The notes beneath the pieces were generated by a model. That model ran no database searches, was not told the origin of the DNA, and was given only the letters and a program-made list of their open reading frames with translations. Source: Oxalobacteraceae bacterium (GTDB taxonomy: Bacteria > Pseudomonadota > Gammaproteobacteria > Burkholderiales > Burkholderiaceae_D). Taken from it: a stretch of 40,803 nucleotides of DNA. Below are positions 25,417 to 33,766 of the stretch, one piece after another; position 1 is the stretch's first letter; every line of letters begins with the position of its first letter. The DNA is taken from positions 1 to 40,803 of the forward strand of contig CANGJE010000013.1 in NCBI GenBank assembly GCA_947454305.1, read 5' to 3'. The position numbers and the translations under genes were made by a program.

Positions 25417-28110
25417 ATGTCTGCGACCACCCCTATTTCTAACCCCTATCAGCAGCATTTACTTGCCCCCGGGGCTGGTTTTTGGCCAGCGGCGGCGCGC
25501 TTGCTGCTTGCCGGGGAGGCCGAGCTATCCAGCCTACGTGTGTTGGTGCCTACTTACGCCCATATCTCGCCTTTGCGTCAGGCACTGGCCGCTAGTTTGG
25601 GCCCCTCGTTCATTCCGCCTGAGATCCGCACGCTGGGTGATTGGCTGATCAGCCAGCCGCCGGTTGAGGGTCAGTGGTCCGTTTCCGCGCCCGGTGAGCG
25701 CCTGATGGGCTTGTATGCGCAGTTGCGTGAGCAGGCCTGGTTAAAAAAATTATTTGAAGCGCGTCGCAATACCGATTTGCTGCCGCTGGCCAGAACACTA
25801 ATTAGTTTGAGCGATGAATTAACCGAGGCGCTACTTGCCACTGCGCTTAAGCAACCGGAGGCGGTTGAAGACCGCTGGCGCGCCGCGTTGGGAAAATTTT
25901 CACCTAAAGCGGCCGCCTTGCTATCCAGTGAAGCGCAGCTAGTGTGGGCCATCTGGAATGCGCTACGTGAGCAGGGCGACCCTGCCATGATTCGGCAGGC
26001 GCAGTTGCAGCGTCTGGCGGACAAAGCAGACCGCCCCTTGTTTTGGTGTTCGCCGATTCCGCCTAGCGAAATTGAATTAGATTTTTTAAGTGCGTATGCG
26101 CAGCATCAGTCTGTCACGGTGCTTGGATTAGATTGGTCGAATCAGGTCTTGCCTTTGTCGTTGCAGCGTGCTTGGCCCGAGCTGTGTGAAACGTCTAATC
26201 CATCATTGATGGAAACCAGTAACTCATCAAACTCATTACCAGACTTTAATCTGCAACTTAGTCCAGCGCGTCATTTAGAACATGAAGCGCAATCAGCTGC
26301 GCAGACCATCATCAACTGGCTTGAACAAGGCAAAAGTCGCATTCTTATCGTGCCGCAGGATCGTGTGGTGGCGCGTCGTGTGCGAGCATTGCTCGAGCGC
26401 GCGCACGTGTTCGTTTCTGATGAAACAGGTTGGAAGCTATCCACCACGCGAGCTGCGGCAGTGCTCGCTTCGTGGTTGGATCTAGTAACGACACGCGGTC
26501 GACCTGCGGCATTGCTCGATTTTATTAAATCTCCTTTTTTGTTTAACGACAGTGCACAAGAAGCACAGCAGCGGTTAGAGATCGAGCGAGCCTTAACAAC
26601 GAGCGCAGTGGCTTCTGGTTGGGATGGCATCAAGCAGGCGGTGGATGTGCTGCCGGAAGCGAAACGTTTAATCGATGTCATTGCACGTGAGGCCGAACGA
26701 TTTACTGGTCGAAAAACCGTAGTCGACTGGGTGAACGCTACTCGCGGTGTGTTTGATGCGCTGGGGATGAGCGATGCGATGAATGATGATATCGCCGCAT
26801 CGCAGCTGATAGCCATGATGGAATCGTTATCCGTTGAGTGTGAAAGCATCGATGCCGTTTTTACGCTCTCTGAGTGGCGTGCGCTACTCACGCTGCAGCT
26901 AGAGCAGGCAGAATTTGTCGCACCAAAAATAGATCAGCGCGTGTTGATGGTGCCCTTGCATGGCGTGTCATTACGTGATTTCGATGCCGCCATTATTGTA
27001 GGTGGAGATGCCGATCATTTACCTTCACCGCCGCAAGACGTTTTATTTTTCGCGAATGCAGTTCGGCGTGAATTGGGATTAGCCACTCGCGAGCAGCGCG
27101 CGCAACAACAATTGCGTGATTTCGCTAGTTTGTTATTAGCGTGTCCCATCGTGATTTTGTCCTGGCAATCGCAGGTGAATGGTGAGTCGAATTTAGTCAG
27201 TCCGTGGATACAGCGACTGCAACTTGAACTCAAGATGGCAGGTCTTTCTGAGTTACCTGAACATGAAGTGCAACTTTTGTCCATAACCTTGCAGGCCCTT
27301 CCTGCTGCCATGCCTTTGCCAAGTGCACCATCGTTATTGCCTGCTAGCTTATCAGCGAGCGGATACAACACGTTAGTGGCATGCCCGTATCAATTTTTTG
27401 CGACGCGCATGCTGAGATTGGGTAGCGCAGATGAATTGAGTGATTTACCGGAGAAACGCGACTACGGTAATTGGGTACATGACTTATTACTGCAGTATCA
27501 CCAGACCGTAGCGCAGCAGCAAACGCCGGTTGATGAACGCGCTGATTTACTTGAGCGCATTTCAGAGCATGTATTTGATCAAGTGTTGCTGCATGAACCT
27601 GCCGCATTGCCTTATCTGGCTCGTTGGCGGAAACAAATTCCAGCATATCTGGACTGGGCGAATGCACATCAAGAAGCTGGCTGGACATTTGCCTTTGGTG
27701 AGCGGCAGCGTGAGCGCATCTTGTCGTGGGGCGATGGCGAGATTCGTTTGAAAGGTCGACTCGATCGGGTAGATCAGAATGCCGATGGCGATTGGATGGT
27801 GTTGGATTACAAAACGACCGACAAAGGTAAGTTAAAAAGAAAACTCGCTCAGCGCGAAGATCATCAATTGACGTTTTATGGTTTGTTGTTAGAGCAAGCT
27901 GTATCAGCCGCAGCTTATGTTGCCATTGATGCGGATAAGCCCGATGCGATACCTGCTGAGCCGTATGACATTTGGCGTGATGCACTTGAGCAGCAATTAA
28001 AAAATGATTTTAAAAATATCGCTAACGGGAATCCCTTGCCTGCGTCCGGCACAGGCAGCACCTGTGACTGGTGCGATGCGCGCGGCTTATGTCGTAAAGG
28101 AAGTTGGTGA
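25417..28110 (+). CDS. AddB-like PD-(D/E)XK nuclease subunit with Fe-S cysteines
   Basis: 897 residues from the ATG at 25417 (MSATTPISNPYQQHLL). The N-terminal two thirds resembles the inactivated helicase-like scaffold of AddB (ILIVPQDRVVARRVRALLER, PLHGVSLRDFDAAIIVGGDA) without a usable Walker A motif. The C-terminal RecB-type nuclease has IRLKGRLDRVD and then MVLDYKT with the catalytic Asp and Lys. Four cysteines are placed as in the AddB 4Fe-4S cluster: Cys656 (LVACPYQFF), then Cys883, Cys886 and Cys892 (CDWCDARGLC). It works with the next gene product in processing double-strand DNA ends for recombination. The stop overlaps the next start by one base. Naming it addB is reasonable, but it is shorter than the Bacillus protein. 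Confidence 0.88.
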   Translation: MSATTPISNPYQQHLLAPGAGFWPAAARLLLAGEAELSSLRVLVPTYAHISPLRQALAASLGPSFIPPEIRTLGDWLISQPPVEGQWSVSAPGERLMGLYAQLREQAWLKKLFEARRNTDLLPLARTLISLSDELTEALLATALKQPEAVEDRWRAALGKFSPKAAALLSSEAQLVWAIWNALREQGDPAMIRQAQLQRLADKADRPLFWCSPIPPSEIELDFLSAYAQHQSVTVLGLDWSNQVLPLSLQRAWPELCETSNPSLMETSNSSNSLPDFNLQLSPARHLEHEAQSAAQTIINWLEQGKSRILIVPQDRVVARRVRALLERAHVFVSDETGWKLSTTRAAAVLASWLDLVTTRGRPAALLDFIKSPFLFNDSAQEAQQRLEIERALTTSAVASGWDGIKQAVDVLPEAKRLIDVIAREAERFTGRKTVVDWVNATRGVFDALGMSDAMNDDIAASQLIAMMESLSVECESIDAVFTLSEWRALLTLQLEQAEFVAPKIDQRVLMVPLHGVSLRDFDAAIIVGGDADHLPSPPQDVLFFANAVRRELGLATREQRAQQQLRDFASLLLACPIVILSWQSQVNGESNLVSPWIQRLQLELKMAGLSELPEHEVQLLSITLQALPAAMPLPSAPSLLPASLSASGYNTLVACPYQFFATRMLRLGSADELSDLPEKRDYGNWVHDLLLQYHQTVAQQQTPVDERADLLERISEHVFDQVLLHEPAALPYLARWRKQIPAYLDWANAHQEAGWTFAFGERQRERILSWGDGEIRLKGRLDRVDQNADGDWMVLDYKTTDKGKLKRKLAQREDHQLTFYGLLLEQAVSAAAYVAIDADKPDAIPAEPYDIWRDALEQQLKNDFKNIANGNPLPASGTGSTCDWCDARGLCRKGSW

Positions 28111-31100
28111 TGACTACAGCCGGTAGCTTCGTCATTAACGGCAGTGCACGTACGCAAGAAGATTTTGTGCGTAGCGCCTGTGATCCAACCCGCTCAGTTG
28201 TAGTCGAAGCATGCGCCGGTAGTGGCAAGACTTTTTTGTTGGTCGCCCGCATGCTTAGGTTGTTGTTGGAGGGTTGTGAGCCTTCGGAACTTCTAGCGAT
28301 TACCTTCACTCGTAAGGCGGCAGCTGAAATGCGCGAGCGCTTGCTTAGCTTGCTGAAAGAATTGGCGCTGGCAGAAACCTCAGTCGCTATGCAGCTGCTG
28401 CAGCAACGCGGATTAAGCTATGAAGAAGCAGAGAAAAAAATTCCTCAGGCGCGCAGTTTGTATCAGCGCGTGCTGTCGAGTCCGTTTAGTTTATCTATCG
28501 ACACCTTTCATAGTTGGTTCGCACGCTTGCTACAAATCGCTCCTTTGTCTTCTGGAGTGCCCCACGCCTACGCATTAGAGGATAACAGCGCTGAATTATT
28601 AAATGATGCGTGGGTGCGTTTTATGCACTCGCTGAATCAGCCGAAGCAAAGCGATTTGCGAAATGCCTTGATGACGATCTATGAGATCGCAGGCGACACC
28701 ACAGGCAAAAAACTGATTGATGCCTTCGTGATGCGCCGGGCTGAATGGTGGGTTGCGACTGAAAACCACGATCCCTTAGACCAATTGCGTCAGCTATGCG
28801 GCGATGATGCCGTAGTTGATGCACGATTACGTTTGTGGGAAGACGAATCTTTGTGTCAGCGATTTTTGCGTTTGTCTTCACTATTAGGTAAAGGTACACC
28901 AGCACAAAAAAGAAATGCGACAGCTATCGAATCCTGCATCACGGCGAGTGCTGGTAGCGAGCAGTTCGAAACGCTCTATAGCTTGCTTCTGACTAAAGCT
29001 GATACACCTCGAGCACTTCCAACAGCACAAGCTTTACAAAATGCCTTAAGCGATGAGGAGTGGGGTTGGTATGCCGAGTCATGGCTAGCATTGGCAAATG
29101 AATTGATAGCGCTGCGACAGCGAAGTTTTGAGCCCAAAGTGATTCAGTTGAATGAAGCCGTGTTTGTCATTGGCTCGGCCTGCCTTGAGCATTATCAGGA
29201 AATCAAAGCGGATCGACGCGTTCTGGATTTTTCAGATCTCGAATGGCTGACGTGGAAATTACTCACCGATCCCGCACATGCAGCGTACATGCAGGCACGG
29301 TTGGATGCGCGGTATCGGCATATTTTGATTGATGAGTTTCAAGATACCAATCCAATGCAATGGCAAATAGTGCGTGCATGGTTGGAGGCCTATGGTGACG
29401 AAAGCGCACATCCAACAGTATTTATTGTTGGTGATCCTAAACAATCTATTTATCGATTCCGTCGAGCTGAGCCGCGTGTGTTTGAGTCAGCGCGCGAGAA
29501 ATTAGTAGCGATGGGTGCCGCTGATTTGGCGACGCGGCAAACGCATCGGAATGCGACGAGCATTGTTGATTTTTTAAATCAGTCTATGCAGGGTAATCCT
29601 CTGTATGAAACGCAAACGACGGCGTCGAATTTTATTGGACAGGTTTGGCGTTTGCCGTTAGCGACAACAGAAGCGAATGAGGAGGCAACTGATCAGGCGG
29701 AGTCACAAGCGGAAGAAGAAAATGCAGACTTCGCCTTACGCGACCCCTTGCATATTTTGCCTTCAGTCCAAGACGATAGTCCTCGGGTTGATGAGGCGCG
29801 AGCAGTCGGTTGGGCATTAAATCAAGCGCGTGCGCAGTGGGAAGACAAAACAAATCCTCTCAAATGGTCGCAGATATTGATATTGGTGCGTAGTCGTACG
29901 CATTTAATGGAGTATGAGCGCGGTCTGCGTGAAGCCGGAGTTCCGTTTGTTTCAAGTCGGCGCGGTGGTTTATTGGATGCATTAGAAGTCGCTGATTTAA
30001 TGGCCTTGCTGCGATGGTTAACGGTTAGTGCTGATAACCATGCACTCGCGCACGTTTTGAAATCACCCATCATGGGTGCCAGTGATGATGATTTAATTAG
30101 TTTAGCTAGCGCGGGTGAGGGTAGTTGGTGGCAGCGGCTGTCATTAGCTCAAACACACACACCACTCAACGCAACGCTCGTTCGAGCTGTGAAATTATTG
30201 TCGGGTTGGCAGCAAGCGGCGACGCACCTGCCAGTGCATGATTTGATTGATCAAATCATGCACGAAGGTGAATTACCAGCGCGCTATGCGAGTACTACAT
30301 CTGCGTCAGCGCGCGCGCAAGTCATGGGCAATTTGTATGAATTTCTCGCACTTGCGCTGGATCTGGATGCGGGTCGTTATCCTAGTATCGCCCGTTTTCT
30401 GGATCGTTTGAATAGATTAAAACGTAGTAGCGATCAGGATTCACCCGATGAAGCAGCGATTGATGCCGCATTAGATGCGGTTCGTATCATGACTATTCAT
30501 GGCGCTAAAGGTTTGGAGGCAGAAGTGGTGGTCATGATGGATGCCAACAACAGCGATTCTCAACGCGATGATCTGGGTGTGTTGTGCGAATGGCCGCAAG
30601 ATTCTGAAGCGCCTACGCATTTATCTGTTTTTGGAAAAACTAAAGAGCGCGGTTTTGCGCGACGCGATTTATTTGCGATTGAAGAAAATTTTCGTCTCCA
30701 AGAGAATTGGAATTTGTTATACGTTGCTATAACGCGCGCCAAAAAAATGTTGATTGTCAGTGGTATATATAACGACAAGGCCGATGAAGGAATCACCGCC
30801 GAAAGCTGGTATCAGAAATTTGCTTTTGTACAGGCTGTGACACCCAATCTGTCTGAAAGTACGGCAAATAGTGATGAAAAAGAATTCACGTTGTCCTTAT
30901 TTGCGCCGCCACAGCTACCTACAGCGCGCCTGGCCCAGACCGCTGATGAAGATACAGCAGCCACGCTGGAAGGAACTTTGCTGCACGCCTTGATGGAAAG
31001 ATTGACTAATCAAGGCGTCTGGCCGTTGCCTATTCCTGAGCCCAGCTATGTTGCCAATTGGCTGAGATGTACATCAGCACAGGCGAAGGCAATTTGCGTT

Positions 31101-31424
31101 CAGGCGGAAAATATTCTTTCCGTGCCATCACTAGAGCATTTTTATAATCCAGCTCAGCATGATTTTGCGCGCAATGAGATGGCCTTAGTTCATCAGGGTC
31201 AGCTGTCGCTGATAGATAGATTGGTGATGATAGGCGATGTCGTGTGGGTGCTGGATTACAAACGGAATTTTTTGGAAAGTCAGCGCGAAGACTATGCATT
31301 ACAGCTAGGTCGATATCGTGATGCATGCGCCCACCTGTTCCCGGATAAGCGAATTTGTACGGCATTGATTACGGTCGATGGTCGTTTGTGGCCGATTGAA
31401 GCGGTGATGGATCAGTCAGCTTAG
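28110..31424 (+). CDS. addA: AddA-like UvrD/Rep helicase with C-terminal nuclease
   Basis: 1104 residues; the ATG at 28110 uses the A of the preceding TGA (TGATG). Helicase motif I ACAGSGKT is at 34-41, motif Ia LAITFTRKAAAEMRERL follows, motif II DEFQDT is at 408-413, motif III is GDPKQSIYRFRRAEP, motif V is MTIHGAKGLEAEVV and motif VI YVAITRAKK begins at residue 871. The C-terminal RecB-like nuclease retains SLIDRLVMI and VLDYKRN (Asp1049, Lys1051) and the QLGRYRDA helix, so this subunit should cut as well as unwind. With the upstream partner it forms a dual-nuclease AddAB-type complex that replaces RecBCD. All motifs appear intact. Confidence 0.93.
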   Translation: MTTAGSFVINGSARTQEDFVRSACDPTRSVVVEACAGSGKTFLLVARMLRLLLEGCEPSELLAITFTRKAAAEMRERLLSLLKELALAETSVAMQLLQQRGLSYEEAEKKIPQARSLYQRVLSSPFSLSIDTFHSWFARLLQIAPLSSGVPHAYALEDNSAELLNDAWVRFMHSLNQPKQSDLRNALMTIYEIAGDTTGKKLIDAFVMRRAEWWVATENHDPLDQLRQLCGDDAVVDARLRLWEDESLCQRFLRLSSLLGKGTPAQKRNATAIESCITASAGSEQFETLYSLLLTKADTPRALPTAQALQNALSDEEWGWYAESWLALANELIALRQRSFEPKVIQLNEAVFVIGSACLEHYQEIKADRRVLDFSDLEWLTWKLLTDPAHAAYMQARLDARYRHILIDEFQDTNPMQWQIVRAWLEAYGDESAHPTVFIVGDPKQSIYRFRRAEPRVFESAREKLVAMGAADLATRQTHRNATSIVDFLNQSMQGNPLYETQTTASNFIGQVWRLPLATTEANEEATDQAESQAEEENADFALRDPLHILPSVQDDSPRVDEARAVGWALNQARAQWEDKTNPLKWSQILILVRSRTHLMEYERGLREAGVPFVSSRRGGLLDALEVADLMALLRWLTVSADNHALAHVLKSPIMGASDDDLISLASAGEGSWWQRLSLAQTHTPLNATLVRAVKLLSGWQQAATHLPVHDLIDQIMHEGELPARYASTTSASARAQVMGNLYEFLALALDLDAGRYPSIARFLDRLNRLKRSSDQDSPDEAAIDAALDAVRIMTIHGAKGLEAEVVVMMDANNSDSQRDDLGVLCEWPQDSEAPTHLSVFGKTKERGFARRDLFAIEENFRLQENWNLLYVAITRAKKMLIVSGIYNDKADEGITAESWYQKFAFVQAVTPNLSESTANSDEKEFTLSLFAPPQLPTARLAQTADEDTAATLEGTLLHALMERLTNQGVWPLPIPEPSYVANWLRCTSAQAKAICVQAENILSVPSLEHFYNPAQHDFARNEMALVHQGQLSLIDRLVMIGDVVWVLDYKRNFLESQREDYALQLGRYRDACAHLFPDKRICTALITVDGRLWPIEAVMDQSA

Positions 31425-31631
31425 CTTGACAAGCTATCGAGGTCGGTGAACTCAAAAGCGTCCTAATTTAGGTAAAGCTGCATGGTTTTGTCGTATCCAA
31501 TGAGGATTGACGGCAGATAGCCTCACTGATTCTTTCGAATTTCGCATCATCACTCAGCTAAAATCTCAAGAAAGTATGACAAGTCCCTGAATGTATTGAC
31601 GGAAATTAACCCGCCCGACTATAGTTGCGGG

Positions 31632-31844
31632 ATGGTTTCCGATTTTTCTTCTTTGCTGGACAAGGTCAGTCAGTTGGCCGAACTAATGATCGCTCTGCGC
31701 CGCGAAAACGCGGAGCTGCGCCATGAAGTGACAACACTGACCGATGAAAACGCCCAGCTTTCTTCTCGTATGAAAGAAGCGCACGACCGTGTGTCAGCGC
31801 TGATCGATACTATGCCTGCACCGAGCGACCAGGAGACTGCATGA
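31632..31844 (+). CDS. ZapB-like coiled-coil protein
   Basis: 70 residues from the ATG at 31632. Residues 5-60 are one long heptad-repeat coiled coil (LLDKVSQLAELMIALRRENA, then ELRHEVTTLTDENAQLSSRM), as in the short ZapB/TIGR02449-like proteins encoded before zapA in proteobacteria. The stop overlaps the zapA start (ATGA at 31841-31844), so the two are translationally coupled. A role in Z-ring placement is inferred from the coupling. The 207 bases before it show no other gene, and its ribosome-binding site is weak. Confidence 0.8.
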   Translation: MVSDFSSLLDKVSQLAELMIALRRENAELRHEVTTLTDENAQLSSRMKEAHDRVSALIDTMPAPSDQETA

Positions 31845-32152
31845 CCACTCTCGACGTGACCATCATGGGCCAAGCCTACCGGCTGGCGTGCAAAGAAGGT
31901 GAAGAACTCGCATTGAAGCAAGCGGTCGCTTACCTTGATGAACGCATGAATTCGATACGCGACACCGGTAAAGTTAAAGGCACCGATAGAATTGCTGTGA
32001 TGGCAGCGCTAGGTATTGCCGCAGATTTTCTGGCAACCCGTAATTCAACCGGCCCATTTGCGGCGATGAGTTTGTCAGAAGTGCGCGAGAAAATTACTAC
32101 GATGAATACCTTGCTTGATAGTGCACTCGCACCACAAGAAAAACTTTTTTGA
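31841..32152 (+). CDS. zapA: Cell division protein ZapA
   Basis: 103 residues. The N-terminal half has the ZapA fold signature TTLDVTIMGQAYRLACKEGE and LKQAVAYLDERMNSIRDTGK; the middle GTDRIAVMAALGIAADFL begins the dimerising helix. ZapA binds FtsZ filaments and cross-links them at midcell. It is coupled to the ZapB-like gene and followed by a 6S RNA gene, an order common in beta- and gammaproteobacteria. Length and motifs are normal. Confidence 0.92.
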   Translation: MTTLDVTIMGQAYRLACKEGEELALKQAVAYLDERMNSIRDTGKVKGTDRIAVMAALGIAADFLATRNSTGPFAAMSLSEVREKITTMNTLLDSALAPQEKLF

Positions 32153-32200
32153 TTGCATCAAGAACTGCGCAGAGTTTGTTTAATCAGCTTTCGAAAATCT

Positions 32201-32228
32201 TTGACAGCTGCTTGGTTTAAGGTAGACT
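32201..32228 (+). promoter_or_regulatory. Sigma-70 promoter of the 6S RNA gene
   Basis: TTGACA (32201-32206) is a perfect -35 box, and TAGACT (32223-32228) follows after 16 bases as -10. The predicted start near 32234-32236 coincides with the first base of the 6S RNA closing stem. Confidence 0.72.
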
Positions 32229-32232
32229 AAGT

Positions 32233-32406
32233 ATTCCTGCCGTGTTCGCGATTGCCATATATTCCTTGAACCATTCACGCGCACTGGCTGCGGGATTCGT
32301 TTAGTAGGCGTGAACGTCGCTAGTCCGACGATCCCAATATTGAACTACTGTGGCCGCCTTGAACCGAATAGGTTCAGGATGCCGGCACAGCGGCACAGGC
32401 GGGAAT
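32233..32406 (+). ncRNA. ssrS: 6S RNA
   Basis: The 5' end ATTCCTGCCGTGTTCG (from 32233) pairs with the 3' end CACAGGCGGGAAT (to 32406) to form the long closing stem, about 174 bases apart, the right size for 6S RNA. CCTTGAACC (32357-32365) and GGTTCAGG (32371-32378) form the conserved local hairpin near the 3' side, and another CCTTGAACC lies in the 5' strand. The position directly after zapA is the classical one. 6S RNA mimics an open promoter and binds sigma-70 RNA polymerase in stationary phase. Ends are set from the stem and promoter, so they may be off by a few bases. Confidence 0.88.
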
Positions 32407-32415
32407 TTTATTTCT

Positions 32416-32446
32416 AGCGGTTGCATCACAATGCAGCCGCTTTTTT
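32416..32446 (+). terminator. Intrinsic terminator after 6S RNA
   Basis: AGCGGTTGCAT (32416-32426) and ATGCAGCCGCT (32431-32441) pair with one T-G pair around a four-base loop, followed by TTTTTT. It ends the 6S primary transcript and lies 32 bases before the next start codon. Confidence 0.87.
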
Positions 32447-32478
32447 ATTGGGCGTGTGCGCTCCATCACAATAAAAAC

Positions 32479-32952
32479 ATGCGTTACTGGCTAATGAAAT
32501 CTGAGCCTGACGAGACCAGCATCGATGATGCGCTCGCTGCAAAGGCTGGCAGTGTTCCGTGGACGGGAGTGCGCAATTATCAGGCGCGTAATTTTATGCG
32601 CGATGAAATGCGTATAGGTGACGGTGTGCTGTTCTACCATTCCAGCTGCGCCGAGCCGGGGATTGCTGGTTTAGCTGAAGTCGGTAGCACCAGTTATCCC
32701 GACCCCACCCAGTTTGATCCTAAGAGTCCGTATTACGATCCGAAATCCACGCCGGAAAATCCACGCTGGTTATTAGTCGACGTACAGGCGAAAGCAAAAA
32801 CTCGACTCATTGGTTTGCCTGAGCTACGCGAGCATCCCGAATTATCTGACATGATCATTTTGCGTCGTGGTAATCGACTGTCGATTACACCTGTCACGAC
32901 CGCCGAATGGAAATTCATTGTACAAAAACTTATTCCAAAAAAAACTCATTGA
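32479..32952 (+). CDS. EVE-domain protein
   Basis: 157 residues from the ATG at 32479 (MRYWLMKSEPDETSIDDALA); the longer frame upstream runs through the 6S RNA and its terminator and is rejected. The EVE/PUA-like fold is clear: YWLMKSEP at the start, WTGVRNYQARNFMRDEMRIG with the conserved RNYQARN, VLFYHSSCAEPGIAGLAEV, and LRRGNRLSITPVTTAEW at the end. EVE domains have an aromatic pocket that reads modified bases in nucleic acid; the bacterial stand-alone protein has no settled role. TSUP follows after nine bases on the same strand. Confidence 0.92.
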   Translation: MRYWLMKSEPDETSIDDALAAKAGSVPWTGVRNYQARNFMRDEMRIGDGVLFYHSSCAEPGIAGLAEVGSTSYPDPTQFDPKSPYYDPKSTPENPRWLLVDVQAKAKTRLIGLPELREHPELSDMIILRRGNRLSITPVTTAEWKFIVQKLIPKKTH

Positions 32953-32961
32953 AAGTCCCGA

Positions 32962-33765
32962 ATGGATATTAGCTTGATTCTTTTGTTTCTTCTGTTGGGT
33001 ACTTTCACGGGATTCGCGGCTGGTTTATTAGGCATAGGTGGTGGCATGCTCATGGTGCCATTCATCACGATGCTGTTAACAGCGCGTGATTTTCCGCGTG
33101 AATTAATTGTGCACATGGCGATTGCGACATCACTCTCGACCATCATGTTCACTTCCCTTTCATCTGTGCGTGCACATCACAAACGCGGCGCGGTTCTGTG
33201 GCCCGTTGTAAAAGTGCTGGCGCCGGGGATTTTGATTGGTTCGTGGATAGGTCCGTGGATAGGTACAAAGCTAAATTCTTTTGGTCTGGCTTTGTTCTTT
33301 GCCATCTTCGTGGGATTCTCTGCGACGCAAATGCTGATGGATAAAAAGCCTTCGGCATCACGCGAACTTCCGCAAGCACCGGGCATGTTTGGTGCTGGAA
33401 CGATTATTGGTGTGCTGTCTGGCTTGGTCGGTGCGGGTGGAGGATTTATTTCTGTGCCCTTTATGACCTGGTGTAACGTGAAAATTCACAATGCTGTGGC
33501 AACCAGTGCGGCATTAGGTTTTCCGATTGCACTGGCAGGTACTCTCTCGAATATTTATTTCGGGATGCATGAGCCAGGCTTACCACCTGGGTCGTTAGGT
33601 TTTATTTATTTGCCGGCCTTATTAGTGATTTCGCTTGCTAGCGTATTCACCGCACCTTATGGCGCGAAAACAGCCCATGCACTTCCGGTTAAGAGCCTCA
33701 AAAAAGTATTTGCGATTGTCTTATATGTGTTGGCAGCATACATGCTGTACAAAGCATTCAGATAA
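32962..33765 (+). CDS. TauE/SafE (TSUP) family membrane permease
   Basis: 267 residues with about eight transmembrane helices in two repeated halves. Each half starts with the family's glycine-rich turn: GFAAGLLGIGGGMLMVPFI (about 19-37) and GVLSGLVGAGGGFISVPFM (about 147-165). Family members export sulfite, sulfoacetate or other organosulfur anions, or take up carboxylates; the substrate here is open. It starts nine bases after the EVE gene. Its stop is separated by a single base from the stop of the converging malonyl-CoA synthetase-like gene, so transcripts must overlap or end inside the neighbour. Confidence 0.9.
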   Translation: MDISLILLFLLLGTFTGFAAGLLGIGGGMLMVPFITMLLTARDFPRELIVHMAIATSLSTIMFTSLSSVRAHHKRGAVLWPVVKVLAPGILIGSWIGPWIGTKLNSFGLALFFAIFVGFSATQMLMDKKPSASRELPQAPGMFGAGTIIGVLSGLVGAGGGFISVPFMTWCNVKIHNAVATSAALGFPIALAGTLSNIYFGMHEPGLPPGSLGFIYLPALLVISLASVFTAPYGAKTAHALPVKSLKKVFAIVLYVLAAYMLYKAFR

Positions 33766-33766
33766 A

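Noticed and set aside
27344..27985. 213-residue minus-strand frame opposite the addB-like gene
   Set aside because: It overlaps the conserved nuclease domain antisense, is rich in His/Arg/Pro as shadows often are, and has no start signal.
32350..32478. Upstream extension of the EVE-domain frame to 200 residues
   Set aside because: It reads through the 3' half of the 6S RNA and its terminator, and the family N-terminus begins at the ATG at 32479.
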